A stretch of 64,000 bases of DNA from Carettochelys insculpta. Lineage: Eukaryota; Chordata; Testudines; Carettochelyidae. Location of the stretch: positions 245,194,501 to 245,258,500 of the forward strand of contig NC_134137.1 in the NCBI RefSeq assembly GCF_033958435.1, read 5' to 3'. Made by a program: the position numbers and the translations under genes. Positions 45,301-57,300 of the stretch are shown here, one piece after another. How positions within the stretch are numbered: position 1 is the stretch's first letter; each line of letters starts with the position of its first letter. A model generated the notes under the pieces. The model had not been told where the DNA came from and searched no databases. It saw only the letters and a program-made list of their open reading frames with translations.

Positions 45301-48300
45301 TCAGCATATTCCACAGTGCCACATTACCATTGCCTTTTTGAAAGGAGGAGCTAGTGTGGCCACAACCAATCAGTTTTGAAAAATGATTTGACTAAAGCCA
45401 GGTGTAATTCTGTTATATGGACAAACTGTTAACTGCATGAGGTTACACTTAAAGGCTTTTCAAACCCACAAGTGCTAGGGACGTATCTGTGACTGGTGCT
45501 AGCTGTATGTAGCAAAATGACCTTTTATTTCATTGTGTGTGCTATTCAATAAAAATAAAAGGTCACATTTGTCATCACACGATTGCAGCAGATGATGGCA
45601 TGACTTTTGGTAAGAATAGAACTCGTCACAATTCTTGCACTATTTCTTTTCCATAACAACAGAGAGGGAGCCGTGCTAGTCTATATATTACGAAAACAGA
45701 AAGAGTCAAGTAGCACTTTAAAGACGAGCAAAATAATTTATTAGGTGAGCTTTTGTGGGACAGACCCACTTCTTCAGACTATAGCCATACCAGAACAGAC
45801 CTCGTATGGCTATGGTCTGAAGAAGTGGGTCTGTCCCATGGAAGCTCACCTAATAAATTATTTTGCTAGTCTTTAAAGTGCTACTTGACTGTTTTTTGTT
45901 TTGATATTTCCTTTCCAGTTACTGAATCTGCTTAGTGACGGCTTTCTCTACACTCAGATGTTTTATGTGATTTTTATTATACTGTATATGTTTGCCACAT
46001 TAAGCAGTTGGTATTCATTGTTTTCTTTGAGTTGTCATACTCTTAAAATTTATGCTAAAGAATTATGGATTAGATAAGATACCTGTTGAGAAAGCAGTTG
46101 TAATCCTAGATTAGAAAGAAATTTGGATTTCATAGATTTTCTGTGATTTCAGTGGTAAGGGGCTGGTGACAAAGAGGGTTTTTGCTGGCAGAACCATGTC
46201 TATACTGCTAGTTTTCTGCTGTGAATATGCAAAAGAGTTATGTAAATATGAAAACAAACCACAGAATGTGCAAACGGATGTCCATTTACAATTTTGTGAA
46301 CTGTCATTTGCATCATGTTGACAGCAGCTGATCTGAATCTAGGTGCAGCCTCTACGTATCTATTATGAGGAGAATGAAACTGGTGGAGCTGTAGCTTTAA
46401 AAAAAATTATTTTATCTAATTGTATAGAACAGTTGTCAAATATCAAATATAAACTAAGGTTTATCATTTCTCAATTTTATCATCTTAAGTTTGGAAGACT
46501 GCTTGACTTGTGTCATCCTATCCATAAAAAGTATCAGCTGGCTGTTACGAAAGTCTTTGGGAAATACATGAGTGCCATTGTTGTGGCTACTGAGAAAATA
46601 GCAAGGGATTGCATTCGATTCCTAAAGGAGGAAAGAGCTGAGCCTGAAACATTTCTTGCATTGGATTACCTTGATGTAAGTTTTTATTTTGTCACCAGCA
46701 GATTAGTTCACTTATAAGATTGTTTGAGGTACAATTGAAGTTGTAAAAGGTTACATAAATTTAGTGTTTAAGCATAAATAAAGCTATTGTAGAGACCTTG
46801 TATGCGTCAAAGGATTCTTTATGTAGGGTTAGTGCAGGGTGAGTCTTGCTGCTCTGAAGAGGGGGGGATTGCCCCCGTGTACCTCGGACGTAGAGTGGCG
46901 TGTCCACAGGAAGGGGTAGGGAGAGGGTGGAGTTAGGGGTGTGAGGGGAATAGGCATAGGTGGAGCATAGGCAGGGGAATGGGTTCAGCCAGAGCGCTTG
47001 GCCAGTTCCACACTCCCGTGGTATCCCCACACTGGTTCCTTACTGCTGTAAAAACTGAGACCATTTCCCCCCTTTTTTTTCCTGTGTTCCTAAGATGCTT
47101 TATTGTAATTTTATCCATTGGTTGCTCCTCATGTAACTGATTTCCATATCTTGAATATATATTACATCATGCTTTTGTAAAGTGATTCCTTTAGCCATAT
47201 AGCTAAACATATCTGTCCGCAAACTAGTATAGAGGTCTGCAGTAGTATAGAGGCCACCCTTGTGCCCCAGTTTAATATTCTTTTTCAGTATGGAATTTTG
47301 GTTTTAATTGTAGTTGGACTCCTGAAAGAGCTGAGCTACAAAGTTCTTCTATGTCTTGAGAAAACATATCTGGCCACTTTATGTATTTACTATTAACATT
47401 AAGTCAGTTTATTGGAAACTGGTTATTTCTGTGCACAGTAGTAATTTATGCATTACTTCTCAAAACACTGTGGCCACGTCTACACAGTGCTGCCGCCAGC
47501 AGGGTTGTGCAAATGAGTGCACTTGACAGTGCAAATGAGGTGCTAATTTACAAAACTCACACCTCATTTGCATGCTCTCATGTTTTCACGGTCCCCACAG
47601 AGGCTTCTGTCACACAAAATAAGCCGTGTTAGAGGGGTTCTGTCAACCAAACCCCTTTTTAACAGCCCCGTATCCCTTACAAAAAAAGAGGGATAAATGG
47701 CAGTCGACAAGGAGCCGGGGTTTTGGTCTACAGACCCCTGTCTGCACAGTTTGTATTGTGGTGACAGAAGCCTCTGTCGGGACAGTGTGCACATCAATTG
47801 CATACTCTTGCGTGATCAGTTTGTAAATTAGCACTTCATTTGCACTGTCGAGGCCCCTCATTTGCACGACCCTGCCGGCAGCAGCACGCTGTGTAAACGT
47901 GGTCTGGTTGCATAGATGAAACTCTGATATGTTTCAGACTAACAAAAAAAAAAAATCCTTCATCTGTTCATTAATGGTGCATTGTAAAATCCATAGGACT
48001 CAACAGAATGTTTTTAGTAGATAATTAAATTCCAGCTTGAGCTGTTACAGAAGAATAGCTGCATGACTTGTTGCTACGTAGGCTTAGCTGCCTCCTATCA
48101 TGGTGTAAAATAAATCCAATTACTCCATTGAGGTCATCAGTACCATAGTAGAGCCAAATTTTAAAAATTAGTACAGTCCAACTTCTAATTGGCATCACCT
48201 TGTCTCTTACTCAGAAAAACGGGCCACTCTTCTTGTCAGTTTTTTTTGTCCCTAAAGTATCTAGTGCCACAGATACAAGTAATTCTTTAATATTATGAAG

Positions 48301-51300
48301 GAATTCTGGTCATAGCTAGATAACAGGCTGTGACCAGAATTATCCAAAAACCTTTTATACTACCAAAGGAATTTAAGTCTTTGGGTAAAGTAACCCATAT
48401 AAGCTTTGCTGTGACTTCTTTTAAACTGTAAGACAGACCGCAAAGAGAGGGTGATGGTGGTGTGTCTTTGTCTGGTCTGGCAGGAAAAAAGGATAGCAGT
48501 TCCCTTTCTCTTCATCCGTTGTGGGGAGATAAGCAGGGGCATCTTCTGAGCAACTGGATGGGCTGGTAGCAATCAAGTAAACCATTGGCTTTTGTGCACT
48601 TAAGGGAGTGTGAATATATGCAACCCTTCCAGCCTGAGTCCTTTATCAAGCCAGGATTAGCAGCTCCTACAGTGAGAATTAGTGTAGGAAGACATAGAGA
48701 GCTATCTTTTTTGGTCTGCCATAAACGTTGAATTACAGTAGGGTCACAACATTCATGAGGGTTCGCTGTTGAGAACCCTCGCAAATGTTGAATTTTGTGA
48801 ATACAGTGGGCTTCTGGGAAGCAGCAGGGGGAAGTGGAGACCGGCAGCGGGGCCATGGGGAGCTGGGGAAGTGTCAGCCGTTGGCGCTCCTGGCCCCAGA
48901 ACCCTGGGGAAGTGGCAGCCACCAGCGCTGCCTTCCTGGAGCCCCAGCGGCTGCCAGCACTCCTTGCCTGAAGCCCTGGGGAGGCGGCGGCTGCTCGCGA
49001 ATACTTAAATTCGCAAATGTGGCACTTGCCAATGTCACGACTTTGCTGTACTTACCTCTTTTGGCTCAGGGAAAGAATTTTTCCCTTGCTGCCATATTGG
49101 CAGGCACAGCATGAGTTCTTCTACTGTTGCAACAGTAGCTGAGGCACTTCAGGGGGTCACACACAAGATAAGGATCAAAGTGTTGGTCTTTAAGATGTGG
49201 AAGTTGTCTAGCACAGGGTACTTGGTCCGTAAAAAGTATGGTTCCTGAATTCAGAAACTGGCAGTGGGCTCAAAGGAATCTGTCCTGTAAGGAGGGGAAT
49301 GACATCCCTATTGTCTGGTATAAGAAGCAGAGCAAAGCCATTCCTAACTCCTTAATCCCAATATGAGAGAAGGACAGTGGGGTCGCAGAAACATTTTGGC
49401 TGCCATGGGTGTTCAGCACATCTGAAAATCATACTGTACTTATTTAGATGTTTTTGTTGATGGCCAAGTTTAGGCATCCAAGTTTGTGTGTTGCTTATAT
49501 GAGATAGCATTAGTGATTTCTGTGCGAGTTAAATTGTTTCCATCAATAATTGACATTAAACTGAAGTAAAATTGCTAATAGAACTGTGACAGAATTGTTC
49601 TCTTCTTAAATTTGAAAATCTTTTATTTTCCCTTTTAAAATTGATATGAGTAACTATTCTAGACACTGATTTAAGAAAAGACTTAAGTTTTTTGCTGAAT
49701 AGGGATGGATTTAAACATGTTCTTAGGTATATTATGGATGCTTGATTATAGGTGATTTTTTGAACGGAAGGTGTAATGATTTTTACATGAATCCTAGCAT
49801 CTTTGTGGGTTGGTGATGTGGGTGGGTGGAGGAAGCAAACAAGTAAAAATTATTTACTTGTTCCCATAGTATCAGAACTAGGGGATACCAAATGAAATTA
49901 ATGGGCAGAAGGTTTAAAACAAATAAAGGAAATTCTTCTTCACACAGTGCACAGTCAAAATGTAGAACTCATTGCCAGAGGAGGCTGTGAAAGGTAGGAC
50001 TATAACAGGATTTTAAAAAAGCTACATTCAAGGAGTTTAGGTCCATTAAAGGCTATAAGGAATGGTGTCCCTAGCTTCTGTTTGTCAGAACTGGAGATGG
50101 ATAGCATGAGAGAGAAAGAGTTACCTGTTCAGCTCACTACCTTTGGGGCACCTGGTGTTGGCCACTGTCGGCAGACAGGATACCAGGCCAGGTGGATCTT
50201 CTGATTTGTCCCAGTATGGGCGTTCTTATGTAGATTTTAAATGTTATATAATGCATGTTTGGTCCAGTTTTTATTTATTTATTTGAGAAAAGGTGATTTT
50301 TCTCTTTTTGGATAGCATAGATATGACAGAAAATATGGAAGTTAAATGTTAATTTTAGTCATGCATTATGTTATCCCACCAGGATACTTGTATCACAGTT
50401 GCAACCAATTCTTCAGAAGATGGTTTTTGTTTTTTAGATTAAGCCCATAAATGAAAAATTGAGAGAGATAAAAGGATCTAAAATGATGATTGATGTTGTA
50501 CAGACTCCGTTTGCACCATTAAAAAAAGTGATTCAGTTTGTATGTGGGAATGGTCTGGTCTGTGAAACTGTTAAAGAAGCCAGACAGATAGCATTTGATG
50601 GACCAGTGAGATTGAAAGTAAGAAAATGATTTTTGTTTCGTTTTCTTTTTCATTAGGTAGATTGTAATATATTTAATGCCATTTGAAACAACTTGTTCTA
50701 TAAATATTCTACAAAATATGACAACTGAAAACAATAGTTCTTCTTCAAGTGGTCCCCGTGGGTGCTCCACAGTAGGTGTCGGGCTCGCCCCGGCACTGCA
50801 GCTCGGAAATTCTTTAGCAGTCTCCGTCAGGTTGCGCATGCGCCGATGCACGTTGGCTCTTCGCGCGCTTACGGTGATGTGTGCGATCTGGTCCCCACCA
50901 GTTCCTTCTCAACCGCCAACGGCTGCAGACGGAATCCTCTCCGGCTCCAACGCCCGAGACAGATAAATCCTATTTTTTCTCGTGTTAATAGTTATAATAT
51001 TAATAGTTAGCAGTTATATAGTTATTGTAGTTTAGTGTACCTTGTTACAGTTCATTTTAAAAGTAAAGACTGTTTTAAGGACTGCAGCGGCCACCTCCGG
51101 GTGGGCCCGCTAGTTTTTGTCAAGCCTCCAAAGGCCAACAGTTGCTATTGTTTAACAAATAGACTGTTAAGTGTGCTGTTAGCACCTAAGGACTCACAGA
51201 GTTAAACTTTAACAATGTCATCCCCTGGCTTTAAGAAGAGTGAATCTTGCCAGGAGGCCATGCCTGCTTCGGATGGCCATAGCAGATGTATCCGGTGCCT

Positions 51301-54300
51301 CGGGGAGACACACGTTCCCCAGAAGTGCTCCCATTGTTCCAAGTTGACAAATAGGGCTAGGAAAGATTGAGAAATGAGGTTGAAAATGCTGCTCTTCGAC
51401 AAAGCACTTCAACCTGCCTCATCAGAGACGCCGCATACGGAGGGCTCTTCAGGATTGCACAAGAGGAAGGCTGCGTCTTTGACCTCCTCTATGCAGAAGA
51501 AGAGAAGAGCTTCTCCTGCTCGATCCCTGCCCATTACCTCTGGGAGTGGGACGAGTGAAACGAAGGGCCCGCGCACGCTGACTTCTTCCGCTGGTAAAGC
51601 CGCGGCACGTGTACCCACCCAAGCGCCTACAGTTACTAAGGCGACAGCGCCGAGAGCTGTGCAGGCACTGGACAGACTGGCACTGGCTACTGCGGCACCG
51701 AGTGAAGCACTCCCGACGGCACTGAGGACGATGGCACCGAGGACGACGGCACCGGAAACTAGCACGGTCCCTGCTACGGTACCGAGCCCACCGGCACCAA
51801 TAAGACCACCTGAAAGAGCAAAAGCTAAAACAAAGACCAGGCACCGCAGCCCCTCCCCTGAGGTAATTGCGCTGCCTTTATCACCGCGATCACCACCGGA
51901 GATTCGACGAGCAGCAACACCTTCAGCCTGCCACAGACGTCCATCTCCTTTTCTTCAGAGTCCATCTCATGGAGCTGCACGCTTCTCTCCATCATCTAGC
52001 AGAGACCCCTATGAGTATTCTCACAGAGGCTCCCCCCATACGTCAGTGTCATCTCGACGGTCACGGCATTCTCTGCATGACCCTTACATCTTTGGGTCAT
52101 GGCCCAGGTCCCCATCACCGGGCCCCTGTCCCTGTTGCTATGACCGCCACCATTATACAGGGCGTCAGCATAGGAGGTTGGCATCTCACCATGGATCTCT
52201 GTTAACTCCTCCTCAACGCCACAGTGCACAGCCTCCACCTGGGGGAACACCACAAGTTTCCCAATCAGAGGCTGGATCGAAAGATTTTGAACCCCACCTC
52301 GAAGCTTCAAAAGGACAATCATATCAATACAGCCAGGATCCCGAGGAATTGGAGGAGAGATACCACAGTGATGCCTCCTCATCCTCGCCAGACGAAGCGG
52401 TGGTTCCTGGGGACATTTCTCCCCCAGATGACCTGAAACAATTCCAGGAGCTGTTCAAAAGGGTAGCTCAATCTCAAGACATTCAGGTGGCGGAAGTGCA
52501 GGAGAAGCACCACAAGCTCCTTAAAAATCTCAGGCCCCCGTCCTCTTCTAAAATAGCTATACCATTGGATGATGCAATCATGGAGGCAGCCACTAATATA
52601 TGGCAGACTCCGGCCTCCGCTCCTCCTACCAACAAAAGGGCTGACAAAAAGTACTTCATTCCTACTAAAGGTATGGAATTTTTGTTTAGTCATCCACAGC
52701 CAAATTCGCTAGTGGTCGAATCTTCTCAACATAGGTCCAAATCGTCCCAGTATAAATCTGGGGGACTGCACAAGGATATAAAGAAGTTGGATCTCCTGGG
52801 TAGGAAAGCCTACTCCTCATCTACCCTGTTGCTCCGCATGGCTAACTATGCTGCTTATTTGTCGAACCACAATTTCGACAACTACTCCAAACTTACCGCC
52901 CTCATGGACTTCCTCCCAGAGGATAAGAGGCCGATCCTTAAGGCCATTGTACAAGAAGGCTATGCGGCTTCTCGAGCGGGCATCCAGATTGCATTGGATG
53001 TGGCGGACACAGTGGCCCGCGCTGTAGCCACTGCGGTTGTAATGCGGAGGGAGTCATGGCTTCACACCTCCGGCATTCCCAAGAAGCTACAAGTGAAAAT
53101 TGCAGACCTTCCCTTTGACAAAATAAAATTATTTGCCAAATCAACCGACTCAGTCTTACACTTGAGCAAAGACTCCAGAGTGACACTTCGGACTTTGGGG
53201 ATATACACCCCACCATACAGAAGGAAAAAGTTTTATCCTCAACAATGCCGTTATGGTTACCAACCACAACGTACCCATTTTCAACGGGGGTATGATCAGG
53301 GACGTCATCAACAACCACATTACAAGGGCCCTAGACGTTGACCTCAACAAGGCAACGCCTCCTCAGGGCAAAATACAAGACAGCAGGTTTGACGGGTTTG
53401 TCAAGGGTCGCGAAACCAAGACCGTATCTCAGTGCCAATCTCAGTACATGTTCCATCACCGACGCAAGCCATTCTACCCACAATGGAAAAGCATCACTTC
53501 GGACAAGTGGGTATTGGAGATTGTAAACACGGGATACACGATCCCGTTCCAATCATTACCTCCACCAAATCCTCCCACCACACCCCTTCTCAGAGACCCC
53601 TCTCACCTACCGGAATTAAGGCGGGAGGTGGACCATCTCCTATTCATAGGGGCGGTGGAGAGAGTACCAGAGCAACTTCAAGGCAAAGGTTTCTACTCCA
53701 GGTACTTCCTGACAGAGAAGAGGACAGGAGGGTGGAGGCCCATTTTGGATCTACGGGCACTCAACCAATATCTAAGCAAACAGCGCTTCAAGATGACTAC
53801 GATGGCTTCAATAATCACGGCACTCGACTTACAGGATGCGTATTTTCATATCGCAATTCATCCAGCACACAGGCGCTTCCTCCGGTTTATTGTCGGCACA
53901 GATCATTTTCAGTACAGAGTCCTTCCATTCGGCCTCTCTTCAGCGCCCAGAATCTTCACCAAGACCTTAGTGGTTGTGTCAGCATACCTACACAGACAGG
54001 GCGTTTTCATCTTCCCGTACCTGGACGATCTTCCCGTACCTGGACGATTGCCTGGTAAAGGGAGCTTCCCAGGCAGAAGTATTACGGATGATACACATCA
54101 CCACAAACACATTTACGTCACTGGGCCTCATCATCATCTTCTCAAAGTCAAAGACCGACCCCACGCAAAACATAGAGTTTATAGGGGCTTGGATAGACTC
54201 TGTCATGTCAAGGGTATATTTACCCGATGCCCATTTTCGTGCCATCGAGTCTCTCGTACAGCTAATAACATACAGCCCCACTGTCTCAGTCCTAACGTGC

Positions 54301-57300
54301 TTACAACTACTGGGGCATATGGCGACCACCACGTTTGTGGTGCAAAACGCCAGGCTGCACATGCGAGGATTGCAGCATTGGTTGGCAACCATATACAAAC
54401 CATCAATCCATACCGTTCACAAGATGGTGTCACAACAAAGGCACGAAGGTCACTAACATGGTGGGTAGACCCCAAGAATCTACTAACAGGGGTGCCCTTC
54501 CGCCAACCACAAATTGCTGTGTTCATTACAACAGATGCCTCCCATACGGGATGGGGGGCCCACATGGACAACAAAACCACTCAAGGTTTATGGTCCCCCG
54601 CAGAGAAGACACTGCACATAAACATATTAGAGCTCAAAGCAGTGTTCAATGCGTGCAGGCATTTTCAGAATTATCTGCGCGGAAAAATAGTCGGCGTAAA
54701 TACCGACAACACCACCACCATGTTTTATATAAACCAGCAGGGGGGAGCCAGGTCTCGTACACTCTGTGCGGAGGCAGTCCGACTGTGGAACTGGTGCATT
54801 GCCAACAATATAACCATAAAGGCTTCATACTTACCGGGTGTCCACAACGTCAAGGCGGACCAGCTCAGCAGACACTTTGCGCCCACACACGAGTGGCAGA
54901 TCCGTTCAGACCTGCTTCACCAAGTGTTCCGCAGATGGGGTTTTCCCGAAATCAACTTGTTCGCCACTCGCGACAACAAGAAATGTCCTCGATACTTCTC
55001 CAAAGCGGGCATGGGACAGGAGTCTTTGGGGGACGCCTTCATGATCCCATGGAAGGGCCCTCTACTTTATGCATTCCCTCCCACGACACTCATACACAAG
55101 GTCTTGGAGAAGGCCAAAAGGGAGAAAGCACGCATGATACTCATAGTCCCAACCTGGGACCGGCAACAATGGTTCCCACTGCTTCTGCACATGGCACAGC
55201 ATCGGCCGTTTCCCCTACCAACAGTACTGGACATTCTCACACAGGCTCGGTGGTCAATACTGCACCCGCACCCACAAAGACTCCGGCTACAAGCATGGTT
55301 AATCCATGGCTCGGCGCCCTAGAGACTACATGCTCAGAGGGAGTACAACAAGTCCTTGAATGTAGTTGGAGGACTTCCACCAGAAAGACTTATCAACACA
55401 AATGGTTGCGTTTTTCCGATTGGTGCTCTTCAAGGCAGCTGACATCCCGGGACGCCACCATACCTATGATTCTGGACTATCTGCTACAACTCAAACAAAA
55501 GGGACTCTCTCTATCCTCTATAAAGGTTCATCTGGCGGCTATATCAGCGTTTCGACATGAAGAGGATGGATCAACCATATTTGCCCATCCTGTTGTCTTG
55601 CGCTTCCTAAAGGGGTTGGTAAATCTGTACCCCCCCCCCCCTCGGAAACCAATACCGCCGTCATGGAGTTTAGACTTAGTTTTACACACCCTCTCGGGAC
55701 CGCCCTTTGAACCATTGGCTACGGTCCCCCTTCGACTATTTACTATTAAAACGACTTTCCTCCTGGCAATCACGTCAGCTCGCAGAGTGAGCGAGCTCGC
55801 GGCCGTAATGTCCACACCACCCTGCACGATATTCTCAAAAGAGGCGGTGGTCTTACGTTTGCACCCAGCCTTTGTTCCAAAGGTCTCTTCAGATTTTCAT
55901 ATTAACAAACCAATAGTGTTGCCCTCGTTCTATCCTAAGCCTCACAACTCGAGCGAAGAGGCACGGTTGCACTTACTGGACGTAAGAAGGGCACTGGCCT
56001 TCTACATCAATAGAACTAAACTTTTCCGGAAAACGGACAGACTCCTGGTGTCCATTGCATCCAGGTCAAAAGGGGAAGCGCTATCTTTGCAGAGGATTTC
56101 AAATCACATCGTATCATGCATAAGACTGTGTTACGAGCTTCGCAAGACTCCTCTGCCAGTTCCGCCAAGGGCCCACTCCACTAGGGCAATGGCGGCGTCA
56201 ACGGCCTTCTTCAAAGGAATCGCGCTGAGAGGTATCTGCAGGGCGGCGACGTGGTCTTCCTGTGACACCTTCACCAAGCACTACGCCATGCACAGGATGC
56301 TCCATGAGGATACACGCGTGTCGACAGCAGTCCTTTCACGGGCAAGCTGCGCATAAATTGGGTACCCACCTTCTTTTTCGGCGGGGGGGTTACTGCTGGG
56401 TAGTCACCTACTGTGGAGCACCCACGGGGACCACTCGAAGAAGAAAGAGAAGTTACTCACCTGTGTAGTAACGATGGTTCTTCGAGATGTGTCCCCGTGG
56501 GTGCTCCACTACCCACCCATTCTTCCCCACTTCGGAGCTCTGTTTGTGTGTTTTTCAGAGACGTCCAGAGCGGTTGATCAGGAACTGGCAGGGACCAGAT
56601 CGTGCACGTGACTGTAAGCGTGCGAAGAGCTGATGCGCATCGGCGCATGCGCGCCCCGACGGAGACTGCTGAAGAATTTCCAAGCTGCGGCGCTGGGGCG
56701 AGCCAGACACCTACTGTGGAGCACCCACGGGGACAAATCTCGAAGAACCATTGTTACTAGACAGGTGAGTAACTTCTCTTTATATTGCTCTCTCCAGCTT
56801 TATCCAGAAAAGTTTAATCTGAAATTTCTTATAACTGTCTCTTCCCAATGTAGAATGTTTCTGGGAAGCTTGGAGGGAAAAATAGAAAAGGTGTCTTAAA
56901 TTAGTGCTGAAATATTTCTCTGAAATTATCTTTGTTGCAAATGCTCCTTTTTCTTTTGCTTGTCCTATTTAAAATGTTTGTCTCTGAGACAGAGTGTCTG
57001 TTTTATTGGCTTTCCTGCAGAGAAGTGCCTTTATAAGCTTTCAAAGCTTTTTCCTGTGTATTTGTGGATGGTACAGGCCAAAGTTTGCACTATGATTGAA
57101 AGTTTCTTCTATGAACCATGATAATATGTGGGTGTAGCTTTCTGTCCTATGAAGACTTGTTAAAGTCTATAGCAGGGCTGCGCAAAGATGTGATATTTTG
57201 TAAGGGGGCGGGGGGCGGTGAAGTGCGGTGGGCCCCTCTGCCGCAACTTCCTGTGCCTCCCCCCACCTTCTGCTTTCTCTCCAATGGCCTCCGCTGCTGT

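Larger units (their letters stand above)
50737..56781 (+). mobile_element. DIRS retrotransposon, structurally complete
   Basis: Left terminal repeat (50737 to about 50870) and right terminal repeat (about 56640-56781) are inverted: cccgtgggtgctccacagta on the left against its complement at about 56716-56735. Just after the last ORF, 56408-56507 forms the internal complementary region. Its first part complements the left edge, and its second part (aaagagaagttactcacc on) complements the right edge. Between them lie gag-like, RT/RNase H and tyrosine recombinase frames, overlapping as in DIRS. No target duplication is expected, since integration uses the recombinase. Same strand as SMC1B, in intron 11. 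Confidence 0.93.

Noticed and set aside
54335..55294. First 320 codons of the open frame that ends in the recombinase
   Set aside because: Out-of-frame reading of RNase H; the recombinase pattern starts after 55295.
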